NCBI GenBank assembly: GCA_035278025.1
Contig: DATEJK010000027.1
Span: 1-26,079 of the forward strand
Origin: JAICWP01 sp035278025
GTDB taxonomy: Bacteria; Acidobacteriota; Terriglobia; Terriglobales; Acidobacteriaceae
Direction: 5' to 3'
Length of the DNA: 26,079 bases
Shown here: positions 8,172 through 15,976 of the stretch, piece after piece
Layout: the number at the start of each line of letters is the position of its first letter
Numbering within the stretch: position 1 is the stretch's first letter
Notes under the pieces: model-generated
Told to the model about the DNA's origin: nothing
Database searches by the model: none
The model's input: the letters and a program-made list of their open reading frames with translations, nothing else
Translations under genes and position numbers: made by a program

Positions 8172-9053
8172 TTAAGCCGCGAACTCCACCTTGGCGGGAT
8201 GCGGAATTACTCCGGCATGGTGTCCCATGTCGAGCAGGCGGCGGACGGCCTCGCGTCCGTCCTCGCCGTAGTCGAGCGTGCGCTCGTTCACGTACATGCC
8301 CACGAACTTGTCGGCCAGCTGCGCGTCCAGGTCGCGTCCGAACTGCTTGGCATACTCCAGCGCTTCCTCGCGGTGATCAAGCGCGTACTGGATGCTGCCG
8401 CGCAGCGCTTTAGCCACCCCGGCAATGGTCTCCCCGCCCAGGCTGCGCCGGATGGCGTTGCCGCCCAAGGGCAGCGGCAGGCCGGTCATCTTCAGCCACC
8501 ACTGGCCCAAATCCACAACTTTCTGCAGCCCGCTCTTGGAATACGTCAGCTGGCCTTCGTGGATGATCAGCCCGGCCTCGTACTTGCCCTCCACAACCTG
8601 GGGGATGATCTGGTCGAAGGGAACCACCGCGGTCTCAATGCCGGGCGCGAACAGCCGCAAGGTCAGGTAAGCCGTGGTCAGTGTGCCCGGCACCGCCACC
8701 TTGATGTTCTTGACCTCGCTCTGCGAAAACGGCCGCGTGGCCACAATCATCGGCCCGTAGCCCTCGCCCACGCTCCCGCCCGAGGAAAGCAGGGCGTAGT
8801 TCTCCTGGATGTAAGGGTAGGCGGCGAAAGAGATGGCGGTCAGGTCGTACACCGCATCGTGCGCCTTGCGGTTCAGGGTTTCAATATCGCAAAGAGTATG
8901 CGTGAACCGCAGCCCGGGGACCCGCACCTTGTTGGTGGCCAGTGCGTAGAACATGAAAGCGTCGTCGGAGTCGGGGCTGTGGGCCACCGTTATTTCGCGG
9001 ACGCCCGTATCGCTTTCCGCTTCGGCTATGTGCGATGGGTTGGCGGGATTCAC
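8172..9053 (-). CDS. mqnD: 1,4-dihydroxy-6-naphthoate synthase (futalosine menaquinone pathway)
   Basis: Converts cyclic dehypoxanthine futalosine to 1,4-dihydroxy-6-naphthoate in the alternative menaquinone route. The protein is 293 residues and has the periplasmic-binding-protein fold of the family. Recognisable blocks are REITVAHSPDSDDAFMFYAL at the N-terminus, DIETLNRKA, AISFAAYPYI, SSGGSVGEGYGPMIV, IIHEGQLTY and LPLPLGGNAIRR. The frame is open well upstream into bioY, but that extension is the bioY shadow. I place the start at GTG 9053, whose GTGA overlaps the bioY stop and is preceded by GGGTGA, so translation is probably coupled to bioY. Other mqn genes (mqnC, mqnA) are 6-8 kb away on the same strand. 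Family assignment is secure; the start is inferred. Confidence 0.92.
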   Translation of the reverse strand: MNPANPSHIAEAESDTGVREITVAHSPDSDDAFMFYALATNKVRVPGLRFTHTLCDIETLNRKAHDAVYDLTAISFAAYPYIQENYALLSSGGSVGEGYGPMIVATRPFSQSEVKNIKVAVPGTLTTAYLTLRLFAPGIETAVVPFDQIIPQVVEGKYEAGLIIHEGQLTYSKSGLQKVVDLGQWWLKMTGLPLPLGGNAIRRSLGGETIAGVAKALRGSIQYALDHREEALEYAKQFGRDLDAQLADKFVGMYVNERTLDYGEDGREAVRRLLDMGHHAGVIPHPAKVEFAA

Positions 9054-9628
9054 GAGTTCACCCGGTAACTGCGGCGAAAGCGGCTGGCGGCCCCCGACGC
9101 GGCCATGACCTTGATGATTTCGGCAAACACAAAGGGATAAAGCCCGAAAGCCGCCGCCTGGGCGAACCGCGCGTGGGCGATCAGCATCAGCCAGGAAACG
9201 CCGCTCGCGAACAGCACAATCTCCGCCGCCACCGAAGCCACCAGAGCGAGGGAGAAGCTCCTGCTGCCGCGTTCCCAGAGCCATCCGGCAACAAACGCCA
9301 CTACCGGATAGGCGATCAAATATCCTCCCGTCGGCCCCAGCAGTTGCGCGATTCCTCCCGGGCCGGCGGGATTAAAGAACGGCAAACCTATCGCCCCCTC
9401 CGCCAGGTATAACGCCAGCGCCGCGAATCCACGGCGGCTGCCCAGCACCAGGCCCACCAGCAGCACGGCAAAGTTCTGCAGCGTCAGCGGCACTGGAGTG
9501 AAGGGCAGCGGAAGAGTGATGTGCGCGCAGAGCGCCACAAATAGGCTGGCTCCCACCACTAGAGCCAAATTGCGCGCCAGAGCATGAGAGCGGGAGGGAA
9601 GAGTGCGGAGAATAATCTGCGAGCTCAT
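9050..9628 (-). CDS. bioY: BioY biotin transporter substrate-binding (S) component
   Basis: A 192-residue inner-membrane protein with about six hydrophobic helices. It carries the BioY signature: PFTPVPLTLQNFAVLLVG, LGSRRGFAALALYL, EGAIGLPFF and GGIAQLLGPTGGYLIAY. It captures biotin, alone or with a shared energy-coupling (ECF) module; no ECF ATPase or T-component is in the window. The start is ATG 9628, preceded by AGGTGG six bases upstream; an open frame continues upstream of it without family similarity and I reject that extension. The stop TGA (9050-9052) overlaps the GTG start of mqnD. No BirA-type operator is recognisable upstream, where a 12-base inverted repeat element lies instead. 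Confidence 0.92.
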   Translation of the reverse strand: MSSQIILRTLPSRSHALARNLALVVGASLFVALCAHITLPLPFTPVPLTLQNFAVLLVGLVLGSRRGFAALALYLAEGAIGLPFFNPAGPGGIAQLLGPTGGYLIAYPVVAFVAGWLWERGSRSFSLALVASVAAEIVLFASGVSWLMLIAHARFAQAAAFGLYPFVFAEIIKVMAASGAASRFRRSYRVNS

Positions 9629-9688
9629 ATGCCACCTGTGTAACGGCACAGGATACCAGAAGAAGGCGCCAGGAGTCGGTATCGAGTG

Positions 9689-9756
9689 CCCCACATCTGG
9701 TCGTCTCCACCCACGCCCGCTGTTTCCAGAAGAATATTTGCAGGCCAGATGTGGGG
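9689..9756. repeat. Inverted repeat element CCCCACATCTGG / CCAGATGTGGGG
   Basis: Perfect 12-base inverted repeats at 9689-9700 and 9745-9756 enclose 44 bases with no coding sense. The element fills the gap between the 3' end of the ADOP permease gene and the start of bioY, both on the minus strand. It could act as a terminator stem in RNA, but no T-run follows on either strand. The shape is that of a small REP- or MITE-like element. Confidence 0.7.
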
Positions 9757-9774
9757 ATTTACGCGAACAATGGA

Positions 9775-12456
9775 TTATTCATACCGCAGCGCGACCGTAG
9801 GGTCCACGCGGGTTGAGCGGCGCGCTGGAATCCAGCAGGCCGCGAAGCTGACGGCCGCGAGCAGAACCACTACCGCCACATAGGTGAAGGGATCGCTTGG
9901 GCTCACCCCCATCAGCAGCTTGCTCATGGCGCGCGTCAGTCCGAGCGCGGCCAGCAGACCTGCCAGCAGGCCGCCGGCAACCAGCATTAGCCCTTGGCGG
10001 GAAATCAGCTTCAGAATGTCGCTGCGTGTGGCCCCCAGCGCCATGCGCACCCCGATTTCATGCGTACGCTGCGCCGCGGCAAAGGAAACCACGCCGTAGG
10101 TGCCCACCACGGCCAGCAGCAGCCCCATCGCTCCCAGAGTTCCCGCCAGGGAGGCCGCCAGTTGAAAGATGAATAATCCCGCCAGTCCATGCACCGTTTC
10201 CTGCATGGTGGCCGCCTGGATGATCGGCATGTCCGGCGCCAGGCGCTGGATTTCGCGCTGCACCACGCGAAGCATCGCTTCCGGTGGTCCGTTGGTCCGT
10301 GCCTGCACCGATGCCAGCGACCCGTAATCCTGCGCCAGAGGCACGTAGAAGTACGGCTGTGGGTCGGAGGAAATGAACCAGTACTGCCCGTCCGCGGCCA
10401 CCCCCACTACCTCAATCCACGGACCGCTGGCGCTCTTCAGGCTGAAGCGCTTGCCCAGGACGTCCTCATTCGGCCACAGCCGCCCGGCCATGGTCTGGTT
10501 CACAATTGCCACCCTAGGCGCCGTTTCACTGTCGGAATCGGTGAAGGAACGGCCCCGCAATAGCGGTACCTGCATGGTCGGGAAATATCCCGGATCAACC
10601 CCGTTGTAGGAAATCTCGGGAGGCTTCTGGTCAGGGGGCAACTGCCGCCCTTTTACGAAAATTGAGCTGCCCTGGCTGGGATACGCCATGGGCACGGTGC
10701 GGGCCAGGCTCGCCGACTCCACCCCCGGCAGAGCGCTGACCCGGCGCTCCAGTTCGCGATAGAAATTCTTGGCGCGCGCCTGGTTGTACCCTACCTGGTG
10801 TGGGTCGAGCATTACGCTCAGCACGTGCTCGGGGTCAAAGCCCAGGAACATGTGTTCGGCATGGCTCAAACTGCGCATTAGAAGTCCGGCCACGACCAGC
10901 AGCATGAGCGAACCCGCAACCTGGGCCACAACCAGCGAACTGCGCAGCCGGTGCCGGTTGCCCGGTTCGCCGCGCCCACTTTCGTGCAGTACCGCGTTCA
11001 GGTCGGCGCGCCCCGCCCGCAACGCCGGCCACAAGCCCACGAAAGTTCCGGTGAGAACCGCCGCGAGCAGCGTGTAGGCAAACACCTTCCAGTCAAACCG
11101 GCAATCTATCCGGAAAGCGTAACCGGCCGAACTGGTGGTCACGGGACGAAGCAGAGCGCCGGCGGCGGCAATGGCCAGTTCTCCCAGCACCACTCCGGCC
11201 GCGCCTCCGAGCAGCGCCACCAGCAGGCCCTCAGTCAGCATTTGCCGTATCAGGCGCCGCCGGCCCGCCCCAATCGCGGCACGAATCGCCATCTCCCGCT
11301 CCCGCGCCGCCGCCCGCGCCAGCAGGATGTTGGCCACGTTCATGCACGCCAGCAGCAGCACCAGCCCTGGTAGCATCAGGAACAGAGCGGCAATCACGGG
11401 AACAAAACTGGAGACCCGCGGCGCCGGCCGCGCCCGCCGCTCTGGAATCACCAGAAGCCCGAGTCCCTTGTCGGTGGCCGGGTATTGGGCTGCCAGCCGC
11501 CTGGCCACTACCTCCACCGAACCCTGCGCCTGGGCCAGTCTCGTGCCCGGCTTCATGCGCGCGAACAGCATCAGGGAGCGGTCGCCTCGGTCGGCCCAGA
11601 CGCTATTTCCATCCTCGCCCAGCGCAGTTATGCTCAGCGGCAGATAGCCGTCCATGTCAAAGGCAAAGAGCAGGCCGTGGAAATCGCGCGGCGTCACGCC
11701 GATGATGGTCGCCGGCCTTCCATTAATCGCTATGTGTTTGCCGATCACCGCCGGATCGCCAGCGAACCGCTTCTGCCAGAAGGCATATCCCAGAACCAGA
11801 TTCAGCGGGCTACCCCGTTGTTCCCCTTCGCCAGGCACAAAAAGCCGCCCCAGCAGCGGTTTCACTCTCAGCGCGCTGAAATAATTGCCCGTGACCGCGC
11901 TGTAGGCGAATTGGCCCGGCTTGCCGTCGGCGCTGAGCCCGCCGGAACCGGTGTCATAGCCAAACACGTCGGAGAACACGTCCGCCTGGGCCTTTAAATC
12001 GAGCATGTCCAGATAGGAAAGCCGAGAGTTGCCCGTGGCACTGGCCACATCCACAATCTGCTCCGGATGTGGAATAGGTAATGGCCGCAACAGCCAGGCA
12101 TTCACCACGCTGAAGATGCTGCTGTTGACTCCGATCCCCAATCCCAGCGTAATTACCACGATAGCTGTCAGTCCCGGCGATTTGCCCAGCATGCGCAGCC
12201 CATAGCGCGCATCCTGCAGCAGGGAATTGACCAGGGTAATGCCCCGGGCGTCGCGGCACTGCTCCTTGGTTTGCTCCAGACCGCCAAATTCCACCCGCGC
12301 CCGCCGCAGCGCTTCCTCGCGTGGCACGCCGCCGCGGGTCAGGTCCTCAGCGTAGCTCTCGATATGAAAGCGCAGTTCGGCGTCCATCTCCCGCTCCATG
12401 CGCCGCCGTCTGAGGAGCGCGCCTGCCCAGGAACGGATGCGAAACGCTGCCCTCAT
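9775..12456 (-). CDS. ADOP-type orphan ABC permease (MacB/FtsX fold, duplicated)
   Basis: An 893-residue inner-membrane protein. Residues 1-80 form the short cytoplasmic N-terminal domain typical of this group (MEREMDAELRFHIE, then GVPREEALRRARVEFGG). Next come a first membrane helix (LTAIVVITLGLGIGVNSSIF), a MacB-like periplasmic domain, an FtsX bundle (LLACMNVANILLARAAARERE), a second membrane and periplasmic unit (RSSLVVAQVAGSLMLLVVA onward), and a final FtsX bundle (THEIGVRMALGATRSDIL, ending STRVDPTVALRYE). Duplicated orphan permeases without an ATPase gene are a hallmark of Acidobacteriota; their substrates are mostly unknown, and no ATPase lies nearby. The start is ATG 12456 behind GGAGG and overlaps the padR stop as ATGA; the longer open frame upstream is antisense to nothing useful and overlaps padR. 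Confidence 0.92.
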   Translation of the reverse strand: MRAAFRIRSWAGALLRRRRMEREMDAELRFHIESYAEDLTRGGVPREEALRRARVEFGGLEQTKEQCRDARGITLVNSLLQDARYGLRMLGKSPGLTAIVVITLGLGIGVNSSIFSVVNAWLLRPLPIPHPEQIVDVASATGNSRLSYLDMLDLKAQADVFSDVFGYDTGSGGLSADGKPGQFAYSAVTGNYFSALRVKPLLGRLFVPGEGEQRGSPLNLVLGYAFWQKRFAGDPAVIGKHIAINGRPATIIGVTPRDFHGLLFAFDMDGYLPLSITALGEDGNSVWADRGDRSLMLFARMKPGTRLAQAQGSVEVVARRLAAQYPATDKGLGLLVIPERRARPAPRVSSFVPVIAALFLMLPGLVLLLACMNVANILLARAAAREREMAIRAAIGAGRRRLIRQMLTEGLLVALLGGAAGVVLGELAIAAAGALLRPVTTSSAGYAFRIDCRFDWKVFAYTLLAAVLTGTFVGLWPALRAGRADLNAVLHESGRGEPGNRHRLRSSLVVAQVAGSLMLLVVAGLLMRSLSHAEHMFLGFDPEHVLSVMLDPHQVGYNQARAKNFYRELERRVSALPGVESASLARTVPMAYPSQGSSIFVKGRQLPPDQKPPEISYNGVDPGYFPTMQVPLLRGRSFTDSDSETAPRVAIVNQTMAGRLWPNEDVLGKRFSLKSASGPWIEVVGVAADGQYWFISSDPQPYFYVPLAQDYGSLASVQARTNGPPEAMLRVVQREIQRLAPDMPIIQAATMQETVHGLAGLFIFQLAASLAGTLGAMGLLLAVVGTYGVVSFAAAQRTHEIGVRMALGATRSDILKLISRQGLMLVAGGLLAGLLAALGLTRAMSKLLMGVSPSDPFTYVAVVVLLAAVSFAACWIPARRSTRVDPTVALRYE

Positions 12457-12794
12457 ATTTCCTCCGGCTTGGTCTGCAGAATGCCGGCGATGATCTCCGC
12501 CATGCGGTTCCACTGTTCGGCTTCGGCTTGCAGTTGCCGCCGACCCGCCGCCGTCAGCCGGTAGTATTTGGCTTTGCGTTTGTTTTCCGACTCGCCCCAC
12601 TCGCTGGCTATCCATCCCTGGTCTTCCAGACGGTATAGGGCGGGGTAGAGCGAGCCTTGCTGGATCTCCAGCCGGTCCTTGGAAATCTGCTGGATGCGCA
12701 GCAGAATGCCGTAGCCGTGCAGCGGCCCCAGCGATACCGCCTTCAGGATCAGCAGGTCGAGCGTGCCCTGGAGAAGCTCCAGTTGCTTGCTCAT
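12453..12794 (-). CDS. PadR-family transcriptional repressor
   Basis: A 113-residue cytoplasmic winged-helix protein. The PadR N-terminal domain is complete: LQGTLDLLILKAVSLGPLHGYGI, the recognition region QQGSLYPALYRLEDQGWI, and the wing KAKYYRLTAAGRRQL. The C-terminal helix used for dimerisation is short (EAEQWNRMAEIIAGIL), as in the short subfamily next to ADOP permeases. The stop TGA overlaps the permease ATG, so both are one translationally coupled operon, and PadR probably represses its own operon through the palindrome directly upstream, releasing when a toxic or phenolic ligand is present. The ligand is not known. Start ATG 12794 is served by AGGAAG, which is part of the operator. Confidence 0.93.
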   Translation of the reverse strand: MSKQLELLQGTLDLLILKAVSLGPLHGYGILLRIQQISKDRLEIQQGSLYPALYRLEDQGWIASEWGESENKRKAKYYRLTAAGRRQLQAEAEQWNRMAEIIAGILQTKPEEI

Positions 12795-12800
12795 GGTGGG

Positions 12801-12821
12801 CTTCCTAGACTGCCTAGGAAG
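12801..12821 (-). promoter_or_regulatory. Probable PadR operator
   Basis: CTTCCTAG (12801-12808), five-base spacer, CTAGGAAG (12814-12821): a perfect 8-base inverted repeat 7 bases before the padR start codon. It overlaps the predicted -10 at one end and the ribosome binding site AGGAAG at the other. A further half-site CTCCTAG lies at 12833-12839 in the promoter spacer. The position fits autorepression. Confidence 0.7.
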
Positions 12822-12847
12822 GTAAGCCTCTTCTCCTAGAATGTCAA
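12819..12847 (-). promoter_or_regulatory. padR-permease operon promoter
   Basis: On the minus strand a perfect TTGACA (12847-12842) is followed after 17 bases by TACCTT (12824-12819), a weak -10. The -10 and expected start site lie inside the palindromic operator. The strong -35 with correct spacing makes this the best promoter in the window despite the poor -10. Confidence 0.55.
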
Positions 12848-12916
12848 GGAGAGATCTGCGGGGGAGGCGGAAGAGCGCGGCTTCACCCGCGCCGTAGCAG
12901 CAAACTTTTCATGATT

Positions 12917-12942
12917 GTCATCCTGAGCGCAGCGAAGGACCT
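12917..12942 (+). repeat. Short-form copy of the GTCATCCTGAG...GAAGGACCT repeat
   Basis: Differs from the copy at 8125 by essentially one base in the centre (GCAGC for GTAGC). It lies in the 190-base gap between padR and the glycosyltransferase gene. No gene or RNA is seen in the rest of that gap. Confidence 0.75.
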
Positions 12943-12987
12943 GCTTTCGCCTGCGCGCGGATCGAAGCAACGCTGAGAAGGCAAACG

Positions 12988-14607
12988 CTAGACGCCCACC
13001 GGATATGGCTTGGCCTGCTGGGGCTCGCCGCTGAACGTCAGCCGGTAGAAGATTCCCTGGAACAGCGACATCAGCCCCGTATACCAATACCCGATCACGA
13101 ACAGCAGCAGGAAGGGCACAGTCACGAAGTTTTCGTTCTCCACCGCGTAGAACACGGTGAGGACGAAGTAGGTTCCGATGAGCAGCTCAATCCACGGCAC
13201 CCAGCCCAGGCGGCGGCGGTAGGTGCGGGAGCGCGCCCTGTCGGCTTTCGATTCGATGCGGTACTTGGGGGTGCGCGCAAATGCTGACTGTTTTCCAAAC
13301 AGCGCTTCCAGCACCGCCCGCGAATTGGTAATCGTCAGCCCGATGCCCAGCGCCATCAAAAACGGCAGATACAGCAGGCACCGGTACCAGTTCTTGGGAT
13401 AGAGCACCTTCTGCGAAACCAGGTAAAAGCTGGAAATTGAGAAGCTCGAGGCCAGGAACAGCGGCAGGTCAATGTAGAGCATCTGAAACCAGCCCTGGTA
13501 GAAGCGGATGATCATGGCCGGCAGCAGCAGCACCGAAAGCGCGATCATCAGCGGATAGCTGATGTTGGCGGTCAGGTGGTACCAGGCTTCCAGCTTCACC
13601 CGCCAGGAGACATCGCTCTTCACCACCTGGGGCAAAATTTTCTTAGCCGTCTGAATCAGCCCCTTGGCCCAACGCGCCTGCTGCGTCTTGAACGCCGTCA
13701 TCTCCACCGGCAGCTCGGCCGGGCACTCCACGTCCTCCAGGTACACGAATTTCCAGCCCTTGAGCTGGGCGCGGTAGGAAAGGTCGGTATCTTCCGTGAG
13801 CGTATCGTGCTGCCATCCGCCAGCTTCTTCAATGGCCTGCCGCCGCCACATCCCCGCCGTGCCATTGAAATTAAAGAACACGTTCGAACGCGAGCGCGCC
13901 CCATGCTCGAGGATGAAGTGCCCATCGAGCAGAATGGCTTCCACATTCGTCAGGAAGGAATAATTGCGGTTGATGTGCGACCACCGGCCCTGCACCATCC
14001 CCACCTTAGCTTCGGTGAAGTAGTGAATCACCCGCATCAGGAAGTCCGCGGGGGGAACAAAGTCGGCATCAAAAATCGCCACAAATTCGCCCTGGGCCGT
14101 CTTCAGGCCCTCCCGCAGCGCGCCCGCTTTATAGCCTTCGCGGTTGGTGCGGTGATGATAGCTGATCGGATAGCCCTCGGCCGCATAGCTCTCCACCAGG
14201 CGCCGGGCCACGCCCCTGGTCTCGTCCGTCGAGTCGTCCAGAAGCTGGATATCCAGCTTGTCTTTGGGGTAGTCCAGCCGGCAGACCGTGTCCACCAGCC
14301 GCTCCACTACGAACTGCTCGTTGAAGATGGGCAGCTGCACAGTTACCCGGGGCAGCTCGGCAAAATGTCCGGGCGGCCCTTCCGGCCGGTCTTTGCGGTG
14401 CTTGTAATAAAGATAGACCAGGGTATAGCGGTGAATGCCGTAAGATGCCAGCCAGATCAGGACAATGAAGTAGGGGATCAGCAGCGCCAGATCAAAGGCG
14501 TTGGCCTGGTAGAGGCCCTTAAAGGTGGTGTCCAGAAAGTGGGTGCGGAGGTAATTCGTCAGCCCGTGAGGGGCGAACAGGACCAGCCCGTACATAAACT
14601 CAGCCAC
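12988..14607 (-). CDS. Processive family 2 glycosyltransferase (cellulose-synthase-like / CslA-like)
   Basis: A 539-residue inner-membrane enzyme that should polymerise a beta-linked polysaccharide from nucleotide sugars at the cytoplasmic face. After an N-terminal membrane segment (LLIPYFIVLIWLASYGI) the catalytic domain shows LDDSTDET (first Asp), FDADF (DxD metal motif), TEDTDLSYR (catalytic base) and QQARWAKG (the QxxRW acceptor motif). Four or more membrane helices follow. The QxxRW motif marks processive synthases; the product could be cellulose-like, mannan or another exopolysaccharide. There are no bcsB or PilZ genes nearby. GGGGAGG at 14617-14623 sets the start: GTG 14607 (9 bases away) or TTG 14610 (6 bases) fit, while TTG 14616 abuts it and is too close. 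Confidence 0.9.
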   Translation of the reverse strand: MAEFMYGLVLFAPHGLTNYLRTHFLDTTFKGLYQANAFDLALLIPYFIVLIWLASYGIHRYTLVYLYYKHRKDRPEGPPGHFAELPRVTVQLPIFNEQFVVERLVDTVCRLDYPKDKLDIQLLDDSTDETRGVARRLVESYAAEGYPISYHHRTNREGYKAGALREGLKTAQGEFVAIFDADFVPPADFLMRVIHYFTEAKVGMVQGRWSHINRNYSFLTNVEAILLDGHFILEHGARSRSNVFFNFNGTAGMWRRQAIEEAGGWQHDTLTEDTDLSYRAQLKGWKFVYLEDVECPAELPVEMTAFKTQQARWAKGLIQTAKKILPQVVKSDVSWRVKLEAWYHLTANISYPLMIALSVLLLPAMIIRFYQGWFQMLYIDLPLFLASSFSISSFYLVSQKVLYPKNWYRCLLYLPFLMALGIGLTITNSRAVLEALFGKQSAFARTPKYRIESKADRARSRTYRRRLGWVPWIELLIGTYFVLTVFYAVENENFVTVPFLLLFVIGYWYTGLMSLFQGIFYRLTFSGEPQQAKPYPVGV

Positions 14608-14720
14608 CAACCACAACCTCCCCGACTAGAACGCGCAGGGCGCAAACCATTCATTGTATCCGAGTTTTGCCGGCACGGTGGCCGTCCTGCGCCACCCCTC
14701 GCCGAGCCAAGTCTATGTGG

Positions 14721-14742
14721 CGACAGCCGTCCTCGGCTGTCG
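14721..14742. repeat. Strong hairpin between mqnC and the glycosyltransferase gene
   Basis: CGACAGCCG (14721-14729), loop TCCT, CGGCTGTCG (14734-14742): 9 perfect base pairs, 26 bases past the mqnC stop. No T-run follows on the minus strand, so it is not a standard intrinsic terminator. It may mark the end of the mqnC transcript or be one more dispersed palindromic repeat. Confidence 0.6.
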
Positions 14743-14767
14743 GCTGGGCGAACCCGGGCTAAGGCCT

Positions 14768-15814
14768 TTAGTTCAGGAAGTATGTGCGGTAGAGCGTATC
14801 GCGCTGGGCCGGTCGGAACCCCGCATCCCGGATAATGCGCCGCAGCTCCTCTTCCGTGGTGCAGTTGTTCACTCCCGCCGCCTTCACCACGTTTTCCTCC
14901 AGCATGACCGAGCCTACGTCGTTGCCGCCGAAGCGTAGCCCCAGCTGGCACACCTTCAAACCCTGCGTCACCCAGCTAGACTGCACGTTGAGGAAGTTGG
15001 AAAGGTACTGCCGCGAAATCGCCAGCGTCTTCAGGTACTCCACCGAGGTAGCCTCGTCCCAGTGCCTCCCGCCCAGCGCCGTGTTGGCCGGCTGAAAGCT
15101 CCAGGGAATGAACGCCGTAAAGCCTCCCGTCTCCTCCTGCAATTCGTAAAGCCGCTGCAGGTGGTTCACCCGGTGCTCGTATTTCTCCCCGCACCCGAAC
15201 ATCATGGTGGCAGTAGTACGCATGCCCAATCGGTGCGCTGTGCGATGCACGTTCAGCCAGTCCTCGGTCAGGCACTTCAGGCGAGCAATCTTATAGCGCA
15301 CTTCGTCGTCCAGAATCTCCGCGCCCCCGCCGGGTATGGAATCCAGCCCCGCCTCGCGCAGACGCAGGATGGTGTCGCGAATGCTCAGCCCGCTGTATTC
15401 GGCAATCGCGATCACCTCTGAAGCTGAGTAGCAGTGCAGGTGCACCTGCGGAAAGCGCTGCTTGATGCCGCGCAGCATCTTTTCATGCCAGTCAATTTTC
15501 AGGTCGGGATGCAGCCCGCCCTGCATCAGCACACCCGTCCCCCCCAACTCCACCGTTTCCCGGATTTTTTCGTAGATGGTGTCCAACTCCAGGATGTAGC
15601 CCTCTTTAGCCTTGGGTCCCTTCAGTGGCCGGTAAAACGCGCAGAAGGTGCAGTACTCGGTGCAGAAGTTGGTGTAGTTGATGTTGCGGTCAATGATGTA
15701 GGTAACCACGCCTTCTGGGTGCAATTTGCGCCGCACCGCATCGGCTTCCATGCCGATGCCGATCAGGTCAGGCGAGTTGAACATCTCCAGCGCTTGCGCT
15801 TTGGTCAGGGACAT
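14768..15814 (-). CDS. mqnC: Dehypoxanthine futalosine cyclase (radical SAM, menaquinone synthesis)
   Basis: Radical SAM enzyme that cyclises dehypoxanthine futalosine, the step before MqnD. The protein is 348 residues. The 4Fe-4S/SAM motif is CTEYCTFC (Cys51, Cys55, Cys58) after NINYTNF, followed by the GGTGVLMQGGLHPDL segment, the IPGGGAEILDDEVR segment and the C-terminal GGNDVGSVMLEENVVKAAG segment shared by MqnC, MqnE and the FO synthases. The CAFYRP wording and overall length favour MqnC over MqnE. I use ATG 15814; a TTG at 15829 would add five residues and cannot be excluded. The gene sits between a heptamer repeat pair upstream and a hairpin downstream. Confidence 0.93.
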   Translation of the reverse strand: MSLTKAQALEMFNSPDLIGIGMEADAVRRKLHPEGVVTYIIDRNINYTNFCTEYCTFCAFYRPLKGPKAKEGYILELDTIYEKIRETVELGGTGVLMQGGLHPDLKIDWHEKMLRGIKQRFPQVHLHCYSASEVIAIAEYSGLSIRDTILRLREAGLDSIPGGGAEILDDEVRYKIARLKCLTEDWLNVHRTAHRLGMRTTATMMFGCGEKYEHRVNHLQRLYELQEETGGFTAFIPWSFQPANTALGGRHWDEATSVEYLKTLAISRQYLSNFLNVQSSWVTQGLKVCQLGLRFGGNDVGSVMLEENVVKAAGVNNCTTEEELRRIIRDAGFRPAQRDTLYRTYFLN

Positions 15815-15877
15815 AAGCAAACTGATCAACGATCCATTCTAATGCAAACTGCAGTCGGTTCTAAGTCAACTGAGCAT

Positions 15878-15905
15878 TTAGCACCTAGTAATTAGCACTT
15901 GGCCA
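15878..15905. repeat. Heptamer array, left half of an inverted pair
   Basis: Four exact seven-base units: TAGCACC, TAGTAAT, TAGCACT, TGGCCAG. The last 17 bases match the reverse complement of 15945-15961 at 15 of 17 positions, so this array and the next face each other across 39 bases. Confidence 0.65.
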
Positions 15906-15944
15906 GCAACGCCCTTGGCAGTTCCCGAACCCTCCACAATGTTC

Positions 15945-15972
15945 ACTGGCTAAATGCTAATTGCCAGATGCT
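15945..15972. repeat. Heptamer array, right half of an inverted pair
   Basis: On the minus strand the units are CAGCATC, TGGCAAT, TAGCATT, TAGCCAG, fitting the same TRGYNNN unit as the left half. The 39 bases between the halves have no coding sense. The pair lies between the 3' end of the DedA gene and the 5' end of mqnC. Confidence 0.65.
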
Positions 15973-15976
15973 GCTT

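Noticed and set aside
9054..9284. N-terminal extension of mqnD into bioY
   Set aside because: The 77 extra codons are out of frame with bioY, have no MqnD similarity, and the GTG at 9053 gives the expected length with a stop/start overlap.
9629..9774. Biotin-responsive operator or riboswitch upstream of bioY
   Set aside because: No BirA/BioR/BioQ-like site is recognisable; only the inverted repeat element is seen.
12457..12615. N-terminal extension of the ADOP permease into padR
   Set aside because: ATG 12456 has an ideal GGAGG site and begins the typical ADOP N-terminal domain; the extension lies entirely within padR.
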